A stretch of DNA of 64,000 bases, taken from the NCBI GenBank assembly GCA_917880885.1, contig OU862919.1, positions 52,365,058 through 52,429,057 of the forward strand. The letters run 5' to 3'. Positions 42,762 through 54,885 of this stretch are shown here, one piece after another. Both the position numbers and the translations under genes were made by a program. The DNA comes from Limnephilus marmoratus. Its lineage: Eukaryota; Arthropoda; Insecta; Trichoptera; Limnephilidae. The notes under the pieces are model-generated. The model searched no databases, was not told where the DNA came from, and saw nothing but the letters and a program-made list of their open reading frames with translations. Each line of letters opens with the position of its first letter. Position 1 is the first letter of the stretch.

Positions 42762-43634
42762 AAGATTTACATTTATTTCATGTAAAAGCCTATTATGGCA
42801 TAGATAAATAAGTAAAATAAATAAAAAATTTCGTGATATGGGACAGAATAATTTGAACGACATGTGATGATTTAAACGAATTAATAACTTAATGGAGAAG
42901 TAATTTTTAATGAAATTCCATTCTATAAACTTGTGGAATATTTATATTTCATTACTCCCCATTGAGAGTGTGAGCGGAATATTAAATGGGTTTTAACCAA
43001 AAAGTTCTAACTAAATGGGAAAAGATGAATAATTCCATACCGCAAGCATCCGAAATTCCCATCGAAACGCAATATGGAAGAAATTAATAATATGGCTGCT
43101 GGTGAAATCTAAAACAGTGGCTCCGCCAGACACCGACTCATGGATGTCTCGACGTGATTAATGAATACGGCAGAACCTTCTAGAAATAGTAATTAATTAC
43201 TTCAGAATTGACCGGCCAAATGACAATGACAGTTCGGATGAAAAGAACTCTTGGAAAAATCCGACTTATCCGAATATTTTTATAAAATGTATCACAAAAT
43301 AATTTAAAAGCAAATTATTTTTCACACAAATTGGGGTAGTTTTACCGGATAGGCTGTTAGTGTTTTATTTATTATTTATTGTGGGAAATTTATATATAAT
43401 GCAGGTACCTGTTTTAAATTATTAATTTAATAACTATTCAAACTTTGACATTTGACTCTTTTCAAAGAATGGGAGGGAATAGACCATAGATAAAATAAAA
43501 CAGAGTTTGCAATTCACACGCGGAAGAAGTGAAATCTTCAGAAAAAAGTAGACAAAGAATGGCAAGGCCACGGAGCACCGCACAAAGAGGAGACCGATTA
43601 TACTATCTCGTTTTCACTCAGGCCAAATTCTATA
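42762..43634. other. no feature recognised
   Basis: AT-rich sequence between a MITE scrap and R4 copy 3. No frame or repeat that I can support. Confidence 0.4.
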
Positions 43635-43637
43635 TTC

Positions 43638-44570
43638 CGACCATTCAAGACAGAGTCATTAATACTAAATATTATAGGAAGCATATAATCAAAGACATAA
43701 ATCAAATTGATGGTTTATGTAGAAAATGTTTGACTTTTCCGGAAACTATAGAACGAATTATATCGGGATGTTGATATTAGCGCCGTCTGAGAACACATTT
43801 AGGCACAATCAGGTTTTAAAAATAATTCACCTAAGTTTGTTTACTAAACATAACCTGATTGAATGCCGTAATATAGTACCATATTATGAATACGAACCAC
43901 ATTCATTTTTAGAAAATTAATTAAAAAATATATATTATAATAAAACTATACTAACAGACAAAACTATTAGTCATAATAGACCGGATATAGTTTAACATGA
44001 CAAAATTTAAAAAATAATTTATATCATCGATGTAGCTATTCCAAATTCCAGTAATATTCAAAAATCTGTTTCTGAAAAAATAATAAAATATACAGATTTA
44101 GGAAATGAGATTGAAAGAATTTGGCATTCTCAGACTATAAAAATATTTGTTATTTCGGCTACTGGCATTATACCTAGCTCTCTCATTAAAAATTTAGGCA
44201 TTATTAGATTTTTCAAAGAATTTATATATAAAAATAGAAAAATCAATCATTTTAAATTCGTGTAGGATTACGAAAGATTTTTGAAATATTATTTATATTG
44301 AGGGATCAGTAGGATTTATCGGTCCAGCTAGGAGTTCTACCAAGCCGAACCCTCTGATATGAAAATATCTGGAGTCGCTGAATTATTTTCCCATTTGGTC
44401 TCTGGTAGGTTGACATGTTGTTCTTGTATTGTTTTATATTTATTATACTTATATTACACTTGCGTAGCGTGGATTGACTAGATGATTCGTGGAAAAGTAT
44501 GTGGAAGGGCTTAGGTTAGGGTTTTTCCTGTAGGGAAGATTTAACCCGGACATAAATTCATATAGTGATT
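43638..44570 (+). pseudogene. R4/Dong-type LINE, copy 3 (5'-truncated, older)
   Basis: Starts at ccattcaagacagagtcatt, matching the copy 1 region near 31060, and runs through the C-terminal finger (LCRKCLTFPETIERIISGC) and endonuclease region. The 3' UTR (gaaaatatctggagtcgctg) ends at taacccggacataaattc. It has more substitutions, stops and indels than copies 1 and 2, and no long T tract. It is therefore an earlier insertion. Confidence 0.85.
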
Positions 44571-45077
44571 TGTAGAGCGCCGTTTTAGTGAAAAATCACC
44601 TCAGTGTTACATATCATTATGTGATGACGAACCTTATCAAAAGTTATAATAAAATCGGTCTATATTATCATCGCTTCCTACAGTAGTGATGTGACACACA
44701 TAAATAACAATAGTAATCTGAGAGGCAGGATACGCCAGCAAACTTATAATTATATAATGATATGAGTTCAACTCCCATAGAGGGTAACCGACTTATAGGT
44801 TTTGAATACGAAAGCTCATTCAAAAGGTCTGAAGCAATAATAACTAGAGAATTTTGCCTTGAATTGAAGAGAACAACACTAGGATCCAGGGCGGTGGTTA
44901 AGTATTTTAAGGAAGCTTACATTTACACAGGCTGTAGATCACTGTAGCATATTCGTAATATGATGCTTGTAAAATCTCTTTTTTGTTTTTAACAAAATAA
45001 TATAGGAAAAAGTTTTTTTTAAGTCATGATCATTGAAAAGTCATTAAAAGCAGTAATTTTTTTTAAATAATCTAACC
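44571..45077. other. no assignable gene; 62-codon open frame
   Basis: A plus-strand frame at 44762-44947 (begins MSSTPIEGNRLIGFEYESSF) resembles nothing I know and may be chance. gagcgccgttttagtgaaaaatcacc at 44578 is a dispersed motif shared with about 10144 and 62470. Confidence 0.35.
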
Positions 45078-45149
45078 TACTAGGGTCAGTCAAAAAGTAA
45101 TGTTTCCTATATTTTTTCTGCTTTAATTGTCAAGAATTAAAAAATTCAA

Positions 45150-45900
45150 TTATATGGGTTGAAAACCACACTATTGACGATTAATTTGCTACTTTTCAAT
45201 ATTATTACCGTAATCTGCATCCATTTCCACAGCTTTGGTCCATCTTTTATCAAGGGCATGATTACAGTGTTGTAAAAAGTACGGTCACACCCAGAACACC
45301 ATCGCCATAACTTTCCCCGGCGATCACACAGTTTTGAAATTTTTTGTCCTTGGTGTGTTTGTGTGATGCCATTCCATTGACTACCTCTTTGATTCAAGTT
45401 CAAAATAATGAACCCACAACCCAATTCCTCTTCGGTCACAATTTTTTCCAGAAACTAAGCGCTGCAAGTGTTGTGAGGTTAATGTTTTTCTTGTTTCTTT
45501 ATTCAGGCCGGTTAACTTCCTTGGTACCCACTTTGCACAAACTTTTGTTAAATAATCAGTTGTCGCACAATCGTCATCACACAGCGGGAGAGAATGCGAC
45601 ATCTGTAGTTATCTGAGGTCACCACGAATTATGTCATCAACTCGCTCAACGTTGCGTGTAGTCACTGCAATCAACGACCTGCGCCGCGCCGCTCCGCTCT
45701 TCGTCAGCCAGCGGTGTTTGTCCTTCGGCTTCGTTACAGCGACGAACCCATCGTCTAGTAGTGCAGACATCCACTGCTGCATCATTGTACACATTTTTCA
45801 GTCTTTCATCAATGTGAATGGGCGTTTCATCTTCTACAGTCAAGAACAAAACAAAGGACGCTGTCTAATACGAACATCGATGTCGGCCATTTTGCAAGCG
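45150..45900 (-). pseudogene. mariner transposase relic
   Basis: The minus strand, in three frames, carries ETPIHIDERLKNVYNDAAVD and RRWVRRCNEAEGQTPLADEE followed by RSG (the helix-turn-helix DNA-binding part ending in the DERSGRP-like linker). Then come KVCAKWVPRKLT and LVSGKNCDRRGIGLWVHYFE, and C-terminal DRTFYNTVIMPLIKDGPKLW. Parts of the catalytic D,D34D domain are deleted, so the protein is dead. Family: mariner (IS630-Tc1-mariner), which moves DNA by cut and paste at TA. Confidence 0.88.
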
Positions 45901-46093
45901 ATGTGGTGCTGCCACCTGTTGACGTCAAAAGTTACCACTGCAGTAGATTGTAGAAAAAGGTTTGAGGAATATCACCAAATTAAAATTTTTCACTTAACTG
46001 ACTTTATTTAAAAATTATTATAAGCAATAATTATCAGCCCAAGATTTTTTCAATGTAGATGAGTGTTTCAGGCTGATAATTATTGCTTATAAT

Positions 46094-48424
46094 TAGGGCC
46101 CGGATAGGAAATGCTCCTGCCGAGGCAGAATAACAACAGGATTGAGTTAAATAGATTCATGTATTGCAAATTCAGAACACAGTTTCATAGGTTATTACAG
46201 TACAGTTCAACACAAGAAATGCATATTACACAATCCTAGCTATCGTGTTTATACCTCGTGATCTCTGAAACGAAACTCCCTGAGTGATGGCTTTTCGCGA
46301 GGGTTTACAGTCTATCGTTAAAGGACACAAACAGAAGAGGGAATATTTGTACAGCTTACATGATGTTCGGGGATCCACGCCTTCCGGGTTCAGCAGGGGG
46401 CACTTCCGAGTCTAGGACAGGACCCGAAGTTCACACAGGCATGGCAGAATACCAGCGCTAAAACCCGTATGTACTTCAATTAACATCGCAGATGTAATTG
46501 CGTTCAAATTGGTCGACAGAAATTAGCCGCGGACTCGGTGTTCGATCCAGGGGAGCGTAACGTGTTCCCGAGGCCGCTTGCAATTCTCGACTGGCGGGAC
46601 GCGTTGGTGTGCGCGGGAGTGCAGAGAGGGGAGGAGGTAGGAAGCAGGAAACAGGGGGGAGCGGGGTGTTGCTGTCCGCGGTGGAGCTCCCGTGGGCTCG
46701 AATTCTGTCGTTTAGGGCGTACCATAACAATACATATTTTTAATTTACACGATTTTCGGTCTCGTATGTGTTCTCTACCTAGATTATCATATATAGATTG
46801 TGAAAAACTAATTTTTATTTTCCATATTTTTCCATATTTCATGGTTAAGTCCATATTTTACAAAAAATATCACAATCATCCATATTTTCGATTTTTATAT
46901 CATAAAACATGAGTTAGTTCACAAAAAATGATATAATTTTACGTGTTTGCATTCTTGCCACCACACGGCCTCTACTTGCTTGCTGTTGCTTGCGCGTCTT
47001 TTTATTTTTACGTACTCAAGTCACCTACTACTACTGTCTAGGTACCTATCAGATTAATTTCAAAATGCCCAAGGATAAACAACCTTTGCGTTTCAAGTAA
47101 AGCTTATTTTAGACAAAAATAATAACAAAAATAAAATATAAACAAAAAACCCTAAAAGCAATTAATAAAGTTCTGAGCGAAAGCTTTCAGGGTACTGCAG
47201 ATGTGCCTTACACAATTTCGGAACTAGGCGTCTTTAAGCTCCCATTACATCATGTGACGTGGAAAGATCTTTCAGCCAATATAAGGCTGAAAGAAAGCTT
47301 TAGACCAAATCGACAAAGTTTTAATTTCGATAATTTAATAAACAAAAATTTTAACAAAACAAAAAAACGACTTCAAAAAATGCACTAAAAAGTAAAAAAA
47401 TAATTTCGTATTCTTCTACAACTTTATAATCAACTTACCTTTTCTACTCATCAATATGTACGTACGATTGTTATTTTTGGAGTCGGTGTCGGCGGGAGAG
47501 GAGCTGTCAAGTGAACACGCCGGGCCGCGGGTACCTTGGTTGACACCGACTCCAAAAATAACAATCGTACCTACATATTGATGAGTAGAAAAGGTAAGTT
47601 GATTATAAAGTTGTAGAAGAATACGAAATTATTTTTTTACTTTTTAGTGCATTTTTTGAAGTCGTTTTTTTGTTTTGTTAAAATTTTTGTTTATTTTTTG
47701 ATTTTTAGTGAATCTGAAGTACACTAACTAATTCGATTAAGATTCGGCCGAGTATCGTAAATTTGTTCTTCAGAATTGGAGAGTTCCGTTACTTTGTCAT
47801 GGATCCCATAATCCGAACCTAACCAAACTCTCATCAAACTACCCTTGAAGTACATTCTTTCCAATAAAAAAAGAATCATTGAAATCGGTTGGCGTGATAT
47901 TGAGTTATTCGTCCATTTGTGGCGGACATACTTGATGCAAATTTAAGACTTATATGATTTTCTCATGGATGCCATTGTCAGAACTGGACCAAATTAAAAT
48001 GGGACCACACGGGAAGCGCCAGCTTTCAAATAAAAAAAGAATCATCAATATCGGTTCACCCAGTCGAAAGTTCCGAGGTAACAAACATAAACAAAAAAAA
48101 ATACAGTCGAATTGAGAACCTCCTCCTTTTCGAAGTCGTTTAAAAAAGCCTTTGATTGTGTACTGCATTCAATTTAATAAGACAGAATTAGACGAAGATG
48201 AATAAAACTTAATTTTTTTATTTGAATTACCTGAAAATTTCGCTATCGTTTTATAATTTTTTTAATGTAACTGTTACTACATAATAATTTTTCACAATAA
48301 ACATTGTTTAATATGAAAGATATTCTTATTTTATACTCCATATTTTTTTCCATACTTTACATTTTTTAGTCCATATTGTATGTACATATTTTGATTTTTT
48401 TAATACATATTTATCCGAGCCCTA
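46094..48424. mobile_element. hAT-like non-autonomous element, 8-bp target duplicate
   Basis: Termini TAGGGCCCGGATA (46094) and TATCCGAGCCCTA (ending 48424) are inverted repeats with one difference. CTTATAAT is duplicated on each side (46086-46093, 48425-48432), the 8-bp length typical of hAT transposons. Subterminal ccatattt repeats occur at 46820-46880 and 48335-48380. The 2.33-kb interior has no recognisable transposase. A short frame at 47064-47097 (MPKDKQPLRFK) could be a leftover first exon, which is speculative. It contains a large palindrome. Confidence 0.88.
47337..47694. repeat. 153-bp near-perfect inverted repeat
   Basis: 47337-47490 and 47542-47694 are reverse complements with essentially one mismatch (tatgtacgtacg versus tatgtaggtacg) across about 153 bp. 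The loop of about 51 nt is GC-rich (ggcgggagaggagctgtcaa, cgccgggccgcgggta). The near identity of the arms implies a recent inverted duplication inside the hAT-like element. Confidence 0.93.
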
Positions 48425-48558
48425 CTTATAATAATTGTTACGCTTTGTGCTATGCATAAAAATCTTGTCTTAAACGTTAGTTTATCAATTAAAAAATAAT
48501 TATTGACTTTATTTAGGTAGAAAAAAATAGAAAGCATGACTTTTTGACTGCCCTCGTA

Positions 48559-50428
48559 TTTAACCAATTTTTTCATCACTTTTAATGATTTTTCAAAGAG
48601 GTGTTGAATTGAATTCATTCTAAGTTGTGCGTTCACCGATTAAAGATTAGGGGAAAAGAGAACATCACGAAGGACATATTTTTCATTATATATGTTTGAA
48701 TATCGGTGCTTTCATAAAAGAATACTTTTTGATGAGGATATTATTTATCATATTTTATATTATACTTACCTTAAAATAAAGGTCTAAATATTGTGTTGTT
48801 AAGACTACATATATCAAAAACGCTTTCTGAGAAACTACAACAGATGTTTCGGCTCCTTTAATCAAGCTTTATTAATATGATGTAATATATTTGGCAAGAA
48901 ACAATATAAAGCAGCAGTAAACCAAAACCTTTATCCCCAATCTTTTTCCTGTTACAAAAGCTTTAAGGTGGTGAGCGCGCTCCGTTTCGTGGTTTACATG
49001 TAAATTGCAACCAGACACCATTATTTTCCTATTTGCTTGGTGTTCACCGACGAGGTCAATATACTACCCCCATATTTAACCTTTTTAATTATAGTCATTT
49101 GGTAGGCAACCGATGTTTTGTACATTTTGTAATTAAAATTAATTTATGCTTGCAAAACACTGTTGTGCACTATTTGCAAAATATTTCACTCGCTATATTT
49201 TGTTTACAATGCACGGAAAATGCTTTTTGACACCTTGTATCGAGAAGGATATTTTTGTTGTTGTTTTTGGTCTAGAGATAAATTAAGAGTTTCATTACGA
49301 CTGGGGTAATCATTGTCGCACACTTTTGGTGTGCAAAAGAAATCAAAATTAATTGTTAACTATATTAATTATTAAAAAAAAACCATTTACCTTTGAAAAA
49401 TTATTATTTCGTATGAAATTATAAACAATTACTTTAATATTATTACCATCATATTGTTCAAATTGCTTTTAAATTTTTAGTATTTTTGTACATTTATTTT
49501 TCCTACTTCTACAAATCTAAAATTAACTAATTTTCTCGTGAAAACAATTGATCCTTTATTACGTAGAAAATGCTTTCATATATTCAATTTTTAATGGATT
49601 TAATAAAATTATTATTGTAAAGTCTTCCACTGAATCAATTTACCCATCATGGGTCAACATCAGAGAGGTGAGCATTATGCTTCTGACAAAGTTTTTCATA
49701 ATAAAATAACATTATATTACTACAATATTTATTTTAAAATAAAGGTACTGTGCATAATTACAAGGCACTCAGCATATTTATTTTTCTATAATAATGTTTT
49801 ACTTGATTTTAAACAAAACAGGCCTAAATAGTCATTCCGGGAACGCGTTCTTATACCATGTTTAATAGTTCAGACTTGATCAAAAAAGTTTACAATTACG
49901 AATTAAAAATGTCATATTTTAATACTAGCTTTAAAAATTATCAAATAAGGAACAAGTCTATAGATTAAAGTCAAATCAGTTTAATTTCTTGATATTTTGG
50001 CTATCCAAATGCTGTGTGAACGAGGTGGATATTGGTCGATGTAATTAAAAAACAACAAACCTTAGCTGGCGTTAGGGAGCAATAGTGTGAAGTTCACTAG
50101 CCAAAGCAAACGGCGTGTGTCGTGTTTACGGAAAAAGATTAATTGATTTTGTTGGTAGGTACCTTTTAATTTGATATCTGTGAAGCGTACCTACTTTAAT
50201 TCCCTGTCATTACGGGAATGCTGTTTGGTGATTAGTTTTTCGAAAATTTGCTTACTGTTTGCAAAATTCTTATAAATATAACAGCTCACTTATTCATAAC
50301 CTCTAAAACCAATATCTAACACGGCGGCGTCAAGCGTGACATGAAAATATTTATCGAATAATCATTTTGGAACGGTTATTTCGGGAACTTTCTCGTATAT
50401 GACGAGCGTTCACGAAATGACAATCTTA
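48559..50428. other. no gene; one short dispersed motif
   Basis: AT-rich. atgggtcaacatcagagagg and tgagcattatg at about 49650-49680 recur reversed at about 54172-54202 (atgctcacctctctgatttt, gacccat). This marks a minor repeat family. Nothing else that I can support. Confidence 0.4.
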
Positions 50429-50449
50429 TAATAATAATAATAATAATAA
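50428..50449. repeat. (TAA)n run at the R4 copy 2 junction
   Basis: Seven TAA/ATA trinucleotides directly precede the truncated 5' end of R4 copy 2. The Bombyx relative Dong is known to insert in TAA repeats. Confidence 0.85.
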
Positions 50450-52545
50450 GCTTTTGATAGTGTCCCGCACTCGTGGCTAATCAAAATATTAAAAATATAT
50501 AAAGTTAACCCAATTATAATTAGCTTTTTGAAAAATATTATGTCCTTTTGGAATACAGATTTGTTAGTGAATTTAAAAGGTAAAAAAATAGTAGTACCGG
50601 GCATTTCAATAAAAAGAGGGATTTTTCAAGGAGACTCATTGAGCCCTCTTTGGTTTTGCTTAGCATTGAATCTCCTTTCTAAAATGTTAATTAAAAGCAA
50701 GTTTGGAATAAAAATTAAGGGTAATACAAGAGAGAGTAGTATAGTTTCACATCTATTATAATGGATGATATAAAATTATTTTCAAATTCTGAATCAAATT
50801 TAGAGAAAATGATTAAGGTAGTTAAAATTTTTTCAGATGATATTAAAATGACTTTTGGTTTAGATAAATGTAAAACTATCCATATAGAGAAAGGCAAAAT
50901 TGTAGATGGAGACGAGGGTATATTTAGAAATTTCAAAATTCAAAGTATGAAAGGGGATGAGGTTTATAAATATTTAGGATACCCGCAATCGAATAGATTA
51001 GATCACACTAGTATTAAAAATGATATTAGGATTAAATTTCAAACTAGGATCAGAAAAATTTTAAAATGCAATCTATCTGCTAAAAATTTAGTAAAAGCAA
51101 TAAATACTTGGGCAATACCTCTACTAACGTACTAATTTGGCATAATTAAATGGTCCAATACAGATTTAGATAGTTTAGAACGATTAATTAGAACTACGTT
51201 AACAAAATTTAATTGCCATCATCCAAATTCAGCTATAGAACGAATTAATTTACCTAGAAATTTAGGAGGTAGAGGTGTAGTCAAAATAACATCTTTGAAA
51301 CACAAATGCTTAGAATTTTTTTCCATAGGAAAGCTAATAGCTCAGAAATGCACAAAATAATTTGCAAGGCAGATAGAAATATTACACCTTTAAATTTATA
51401 TGACGAGAATGTCAACATTCTTATAAATACTAACCAGGAATTATTAGATTCCTGGTCAAATAAAATTATTCACGCAAAACACTTCAATTATCTCAACCAA
51501 ACGTATGTTGACAAACTTTCGTCAAACAAATGGTTGAGTATTGGAAAGTTGAGCGCAGAAATAGAAGGATTTATGCTTGCCATTCAAGATAGAGTCATTA
51601 ATACTAAAAATTATAGAAAGCATATAATCAAAGATATAAATCAAATTGATGATTTATGTAGAAAATTTTTGGCTTTTCCCGAAACTATAGAACATATTAT
51701 ATCGGGATGTTCTATATTAGCGCCTTCCGAGTATACATTTAAGCACAATCAGGTTTTAAAAATAATTCACCAAAGTTTGGTAATTAAACATAACTTGATT
51801 GACTGCCGTAATATAGTACCATATTATGAATATGAACCAAATTCATTTTTAGAAAATGAATTTTATAAAATATATTATGATAAAACTATACTAACAGACA
51901 GAACAATTAGTCATAATAGACCTGATATAGTTTTACATGACAAAATTAAAAAAATAACTTATATCATTGATGTAGCTATTCCAAATTCCTGTAATATTCA
52001 AAAAACTATTTCTGAAAAAATAAGAAAATACACAGATTTAGGAAATGAGATTAAAAGAATTTGGCATTCTCGGACTATAAAAATATTGCGATTTGTTATT
52101 TCGGCCACTGGCATAATACCTAGGAATCTGATTCAAAATTTAAGCATATTAGATTTGTCAAAGAATTTGTATATAAAAATGCAAAAATCAGTCATTTTAA
52201 ATACATGTAGGATTACAAAGGATTTTTTAAATATTTATATTGAGGGATCGGTAGGATTTATAGGTTCAATTAGAAATGCCACAGAGCCGAACCCTCTGAT
52301 ATGAAAATATCTGGAGTCGGTGAATTATATTCCCATTTGGTCTCTAGTAAGTTGACATGTTGTTCTTGTATTGTTTTGTATTTATAATACTTATATAGTG
52401 CAATTGCATAGCGTGGGTTGACTAGATGATCATTTGGGGAAGTGTGTGAAAGGGTTTAGTTTTTCCTTCTTTTTTTCCTTTTTTTTTTTTTTTTTTGGGG
52501 AAAATTTAACCCGGACATTTAAATCTGGTGCATAAAATCTTTATT
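50449..52545 (+). pseudogene. R4/Dong-type LINE, copy 2 (5'-truncated)
   Basis: Begins at agcttttgatagtgtcccgc, inside RT motif A, at the end of a (TAA)n run. Relative to copy 1 it has a 2-bp loss at about 50758 next to the catalytic MDD, a stop in place of serine at 51133-51135, and a roughly 11-bp loss near 51305. It retains an uninterrupted 332-codon 3' frame (51306-52304) with the finger LCRKFLAFPETIEHIISGC (second cysteine replaced by phenylalanine) and the endonuclease RPDIVLHDKIKKITYIIDVA. The 3' UTR ends taacccggacatttaaatct. Otherwise it is almost identical to copy 1. Confidence 0.9.
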
Positions 52546-52679
52546 CAATGAAATAACAACAATATAACTAAAAAAATTACATGCTCAAAGTAGTTTACAA
52601 ATAGATTACATCAATCAGTACAGAAATAAAATAAAATCTGTGAATAAAATGATACTCTAATACTTTTAAAAAGCATAAC

Positions 52680-53990
52680 CATTCAAATTTTTGGTTTTAG
52701 GCATCCATTTAGTACGAATAACACGGAAAACGATAAAAATGAAGAGAAAGGGAAGTAAAAAAAACGATTAAAACAGAACATTATAGCTTCTAAAAGGCAT
52801 CGTGAAAAGGCTAATGCAAGGAAGTGCAGGTTTTTAAATAAATTGGCACCTGAATAAAAAGAGATGAAGAGACTGAAAGATAGGGAGTATTACCTAAGAA
52901 AGAAAGCTGAAAATATAGTTAAGACTGATAATATGTCTGAAAGATAGAAGAGGAAACAGAGAAATTAGTGGAGAATAAATTCTCTAAAGTATAGACAGAA
53001 AACAAATGTGATGCAAAATATTTTAGATAATAGCCCCCCAGATTCGAAAATGAGATGGAAAACGACCTTTGCATGGTGAGGAAGAAATCAGGAAGAAAAC
53101 AGGTTAAAAAAATAAAGCGCATAAATTCCACGTTCCAGAGTGAAAGGTGATCTCTCTGTATCGCCTTGATGTACGACCAAGATTCAGAATTGAAATGTTG
53201 CTTGAAATGGCTTTAGCCGTGTTTGGTGACCAGATATGAATAGCCAGGTACTTCCCCACCTTCCTCTTCCCTATTTCCTTCCCCTCCCCTCTACCTTCAG
53301 CCTCACAACATACCCGAATTGGGGATACCATAGACTCACTGGCTTCAGACGGTAGCAGTTGGGACTGTTGTGTGGTATTCATGTAAAAATAAAAAAAAAA
53401 ACAAAAAATGCAAAGAACATTTAATCAGTTGAGAAAAAAATTAGAGAGAAGCAGTAAACGTGAAAAAAGAGCATCCCAAAAGAGTGCTTCTTTACCTAAT
53501 CGCAAAGTTGATGAATTGACAAGAGGATGATCTGTTGATCCAGAAGTTCGTCTATTATTTGACGAGGTTTTGACAACCCAACTAAAAGACAGCGTTGACA
53601 AAATACCGAAAAATTCTAAACAGCGAGAGGGTTTCCAAAAATGCGTCAGTGGCAACCGTATCTACTATCTAGGGAACTTCGCCGTCATTTTGGGAACATC
53701 CCCATCATTTTCGGGAACATCACAAAAACGGTAAAATCACTTACAAGTAATGTTATGGTTAAATCTTGCATATACAAGATGAAATCATCTTTTAACTTTT
53801 GTATTTACTTTATTAATATCCCACGTAGTGCAAGAATGTATAAAATAAATAGAAATTTTGGAGCAGAATTTTCACCAATTAAAAATTTATGGAGAGTAAT
53901 TTGAAAAATAAATCTTTTAATCATAAAAATATACAAAATAACAACATTTTCCAATTTAGGAACAGGTTTATTAGAATCTATTGAAGGAGA
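52680..53990 (+). pseudogene. decayed lysine/arginine-rich coiled-coil protein, unknown family
   Basis: The plus strand, with many stops, reads KRHREKANARKCRFLNKLAP, KDREYYLRKKAENIVKTDNM, INSLKYRQKTNVMQNILDNS followed by PPDSKMRW. After an inserted repeat (53115-53395) it continues MQRTFNQLRKKLERSSKREK, LPNRKVDELTRG, VDPEVRLLFDEVLTTQLKDS. The layout (basic N-terminal helix, ILxxSPP box, leucine-repeat coiled coil, VxxEVRxxLLFxEVL end) recalls a multi-copy group of arthropod proteins without known function. I cannot say whether it is host or transposon derived. Confidence 0.5.
53115..53395 (-). repeat. dispersed repeat, partner of 6831-7130
   Basis: See 6831-7130. The block runs from about gttccagagtgaaaggtgat to tgtggtattcatgtaaaaat and is followed by an A-rich tract on the plus strand. 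It interrupts the decayed coiled-coil gene. Confidence 0.6.
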
Positions 53991-54697
53991 TTCTTAAATA
54001 CGTTGGTTATATAATTATTAAAAATTTATTGAAAAGTGTTCCTGAAATGACTAATGACTCTGGCATTATTCTTATTAACAGGTAGAATTTCTAAAATATA
54101 CATTTTTGTGCGTGCCTCTTGTTAGTTTTCTTCAAAAGGAAACTTCATTTCTCAGATATTTGAAAACCTAAAATGCTCACCTCTCTGATTTTGACCCATA
54201 AACACCAATATTTTGATGGGTAGAAAATGTACCACTCTTACGAGTCGAAAGTTGTCGAAAAACCTTCGAACACAGTATGCAAAAGTTATTTTATGAATAA
54301 AGAAAACAAAAAATATTCGGCTGTCTGTCATCCTCACAAAACGAGTAAAATTTTACGCTTACTGTGATGGTAGTAGGATATTTTCAAATTTGATAGATAT
54401 ATTTTGATATTTTCAAATCAGGTTATTCGAAACCCGGGAATATTTTTCTTTCTTTAAAAAAGATCATAATAAAATGAGTATTTATGTATTCGTTCCAAGT
54501 TCCAAGGAAACATATGTTATTTGAAATAAAATTAGATGGTACACAAAGGGTGGATTGAGTGCGAGTGTGCGTAGTGGAGTAAATAGAATTTAGTTACAAA
54601 ACTTTGGGAATGGGTAACTGAAAAATAAATCCCTAGCAAATGATTCAAATCTCAAATAACATAATAAAAAAAGAATATAATATATATTTATAATAAA
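53991..54697. other. no feature recognised
   Basis: AT-rich, with only the reversed atgctcacctctctgatttt motif at about 54172-54202 shared with 49650. Confidence 0.4.
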
Positions 54698-54880
54698 CTA
54701 GCTCGTTCCCGGCATGCGTTGCAAAGCCATATTTTTTCCTTTTCTCCATATATTTACTTTCCCGCTAAACTCCCTCCCGCGTTCCATATATTCAGTCCCA
54801 GTACATTCAGTTTTCAAACAGCTCGCGTGCCACCTATTACAATTTTTTTATTCAAAATTTAATTTTTTATATATTACAAA
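54698..54880 (-). mobile_element. Helitron 3' portion
   Basis: The minus-strand 3' end gcatgccgggaacgagCTAG (CTAG at 54698-54701) matches the 29343 terminus. Upstream gggagg-rich and cagttttcaaacagctcgcg blocks match the 29150-29330 element in reverse. It is truncated by the adjacent SINE fragment. Confidence 0.7.
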
Positions 54881-54885
54881 CTAGC

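Larger units (their letters stand above)
46012..48503 (+). mobile_element. SINE body inserted in mariner, itself interrupted
   Basis: The left part (46012-46093) has agattttttcaatgtagatg and agtgtttcaggctgataatt. The right part (48425-48503) has aattgttacgctttgtgcta, tgcataaaaatcttgtctta and tcaattaaaaaataattat. Together they equal the body of the 27215-27535 SINE without its tRNA-like head. The direct repeat tgactttattta at both borders is the target duplication. Confidence 0.88.
45080..48556 (-). mobile_element. mariner-type transposon interrupted by nested insertions
   Basis: Left terminal repeat ctagggtcagtcaaaaagta with atgtttcctat; right end reversed as cgagggcagtcaaaaagtca with tgctttctat. 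TA lies outside each (45078-45079 and 48557-48558). A transposase relic sits on the minus strand near the left end. A SINE body is inserted at about 46012-48503 with the duplicated target tgactttattta, and that SINE holds a hAT-like element. Removing both leaves a mariner of roughly 1 kb. Confidence 0.9.

Noticed and set aside
44762..44947. 62-codon plus-strand frame as a small gene
   Set aside because: No recognisable motif, no splice or poly(A) context, and a length expected by chance; kept only as a note.
45344..46011. Plus-strand frames of 90 and 126 codons
   Set aside because: They are the antisense of the mariner transposase relic.
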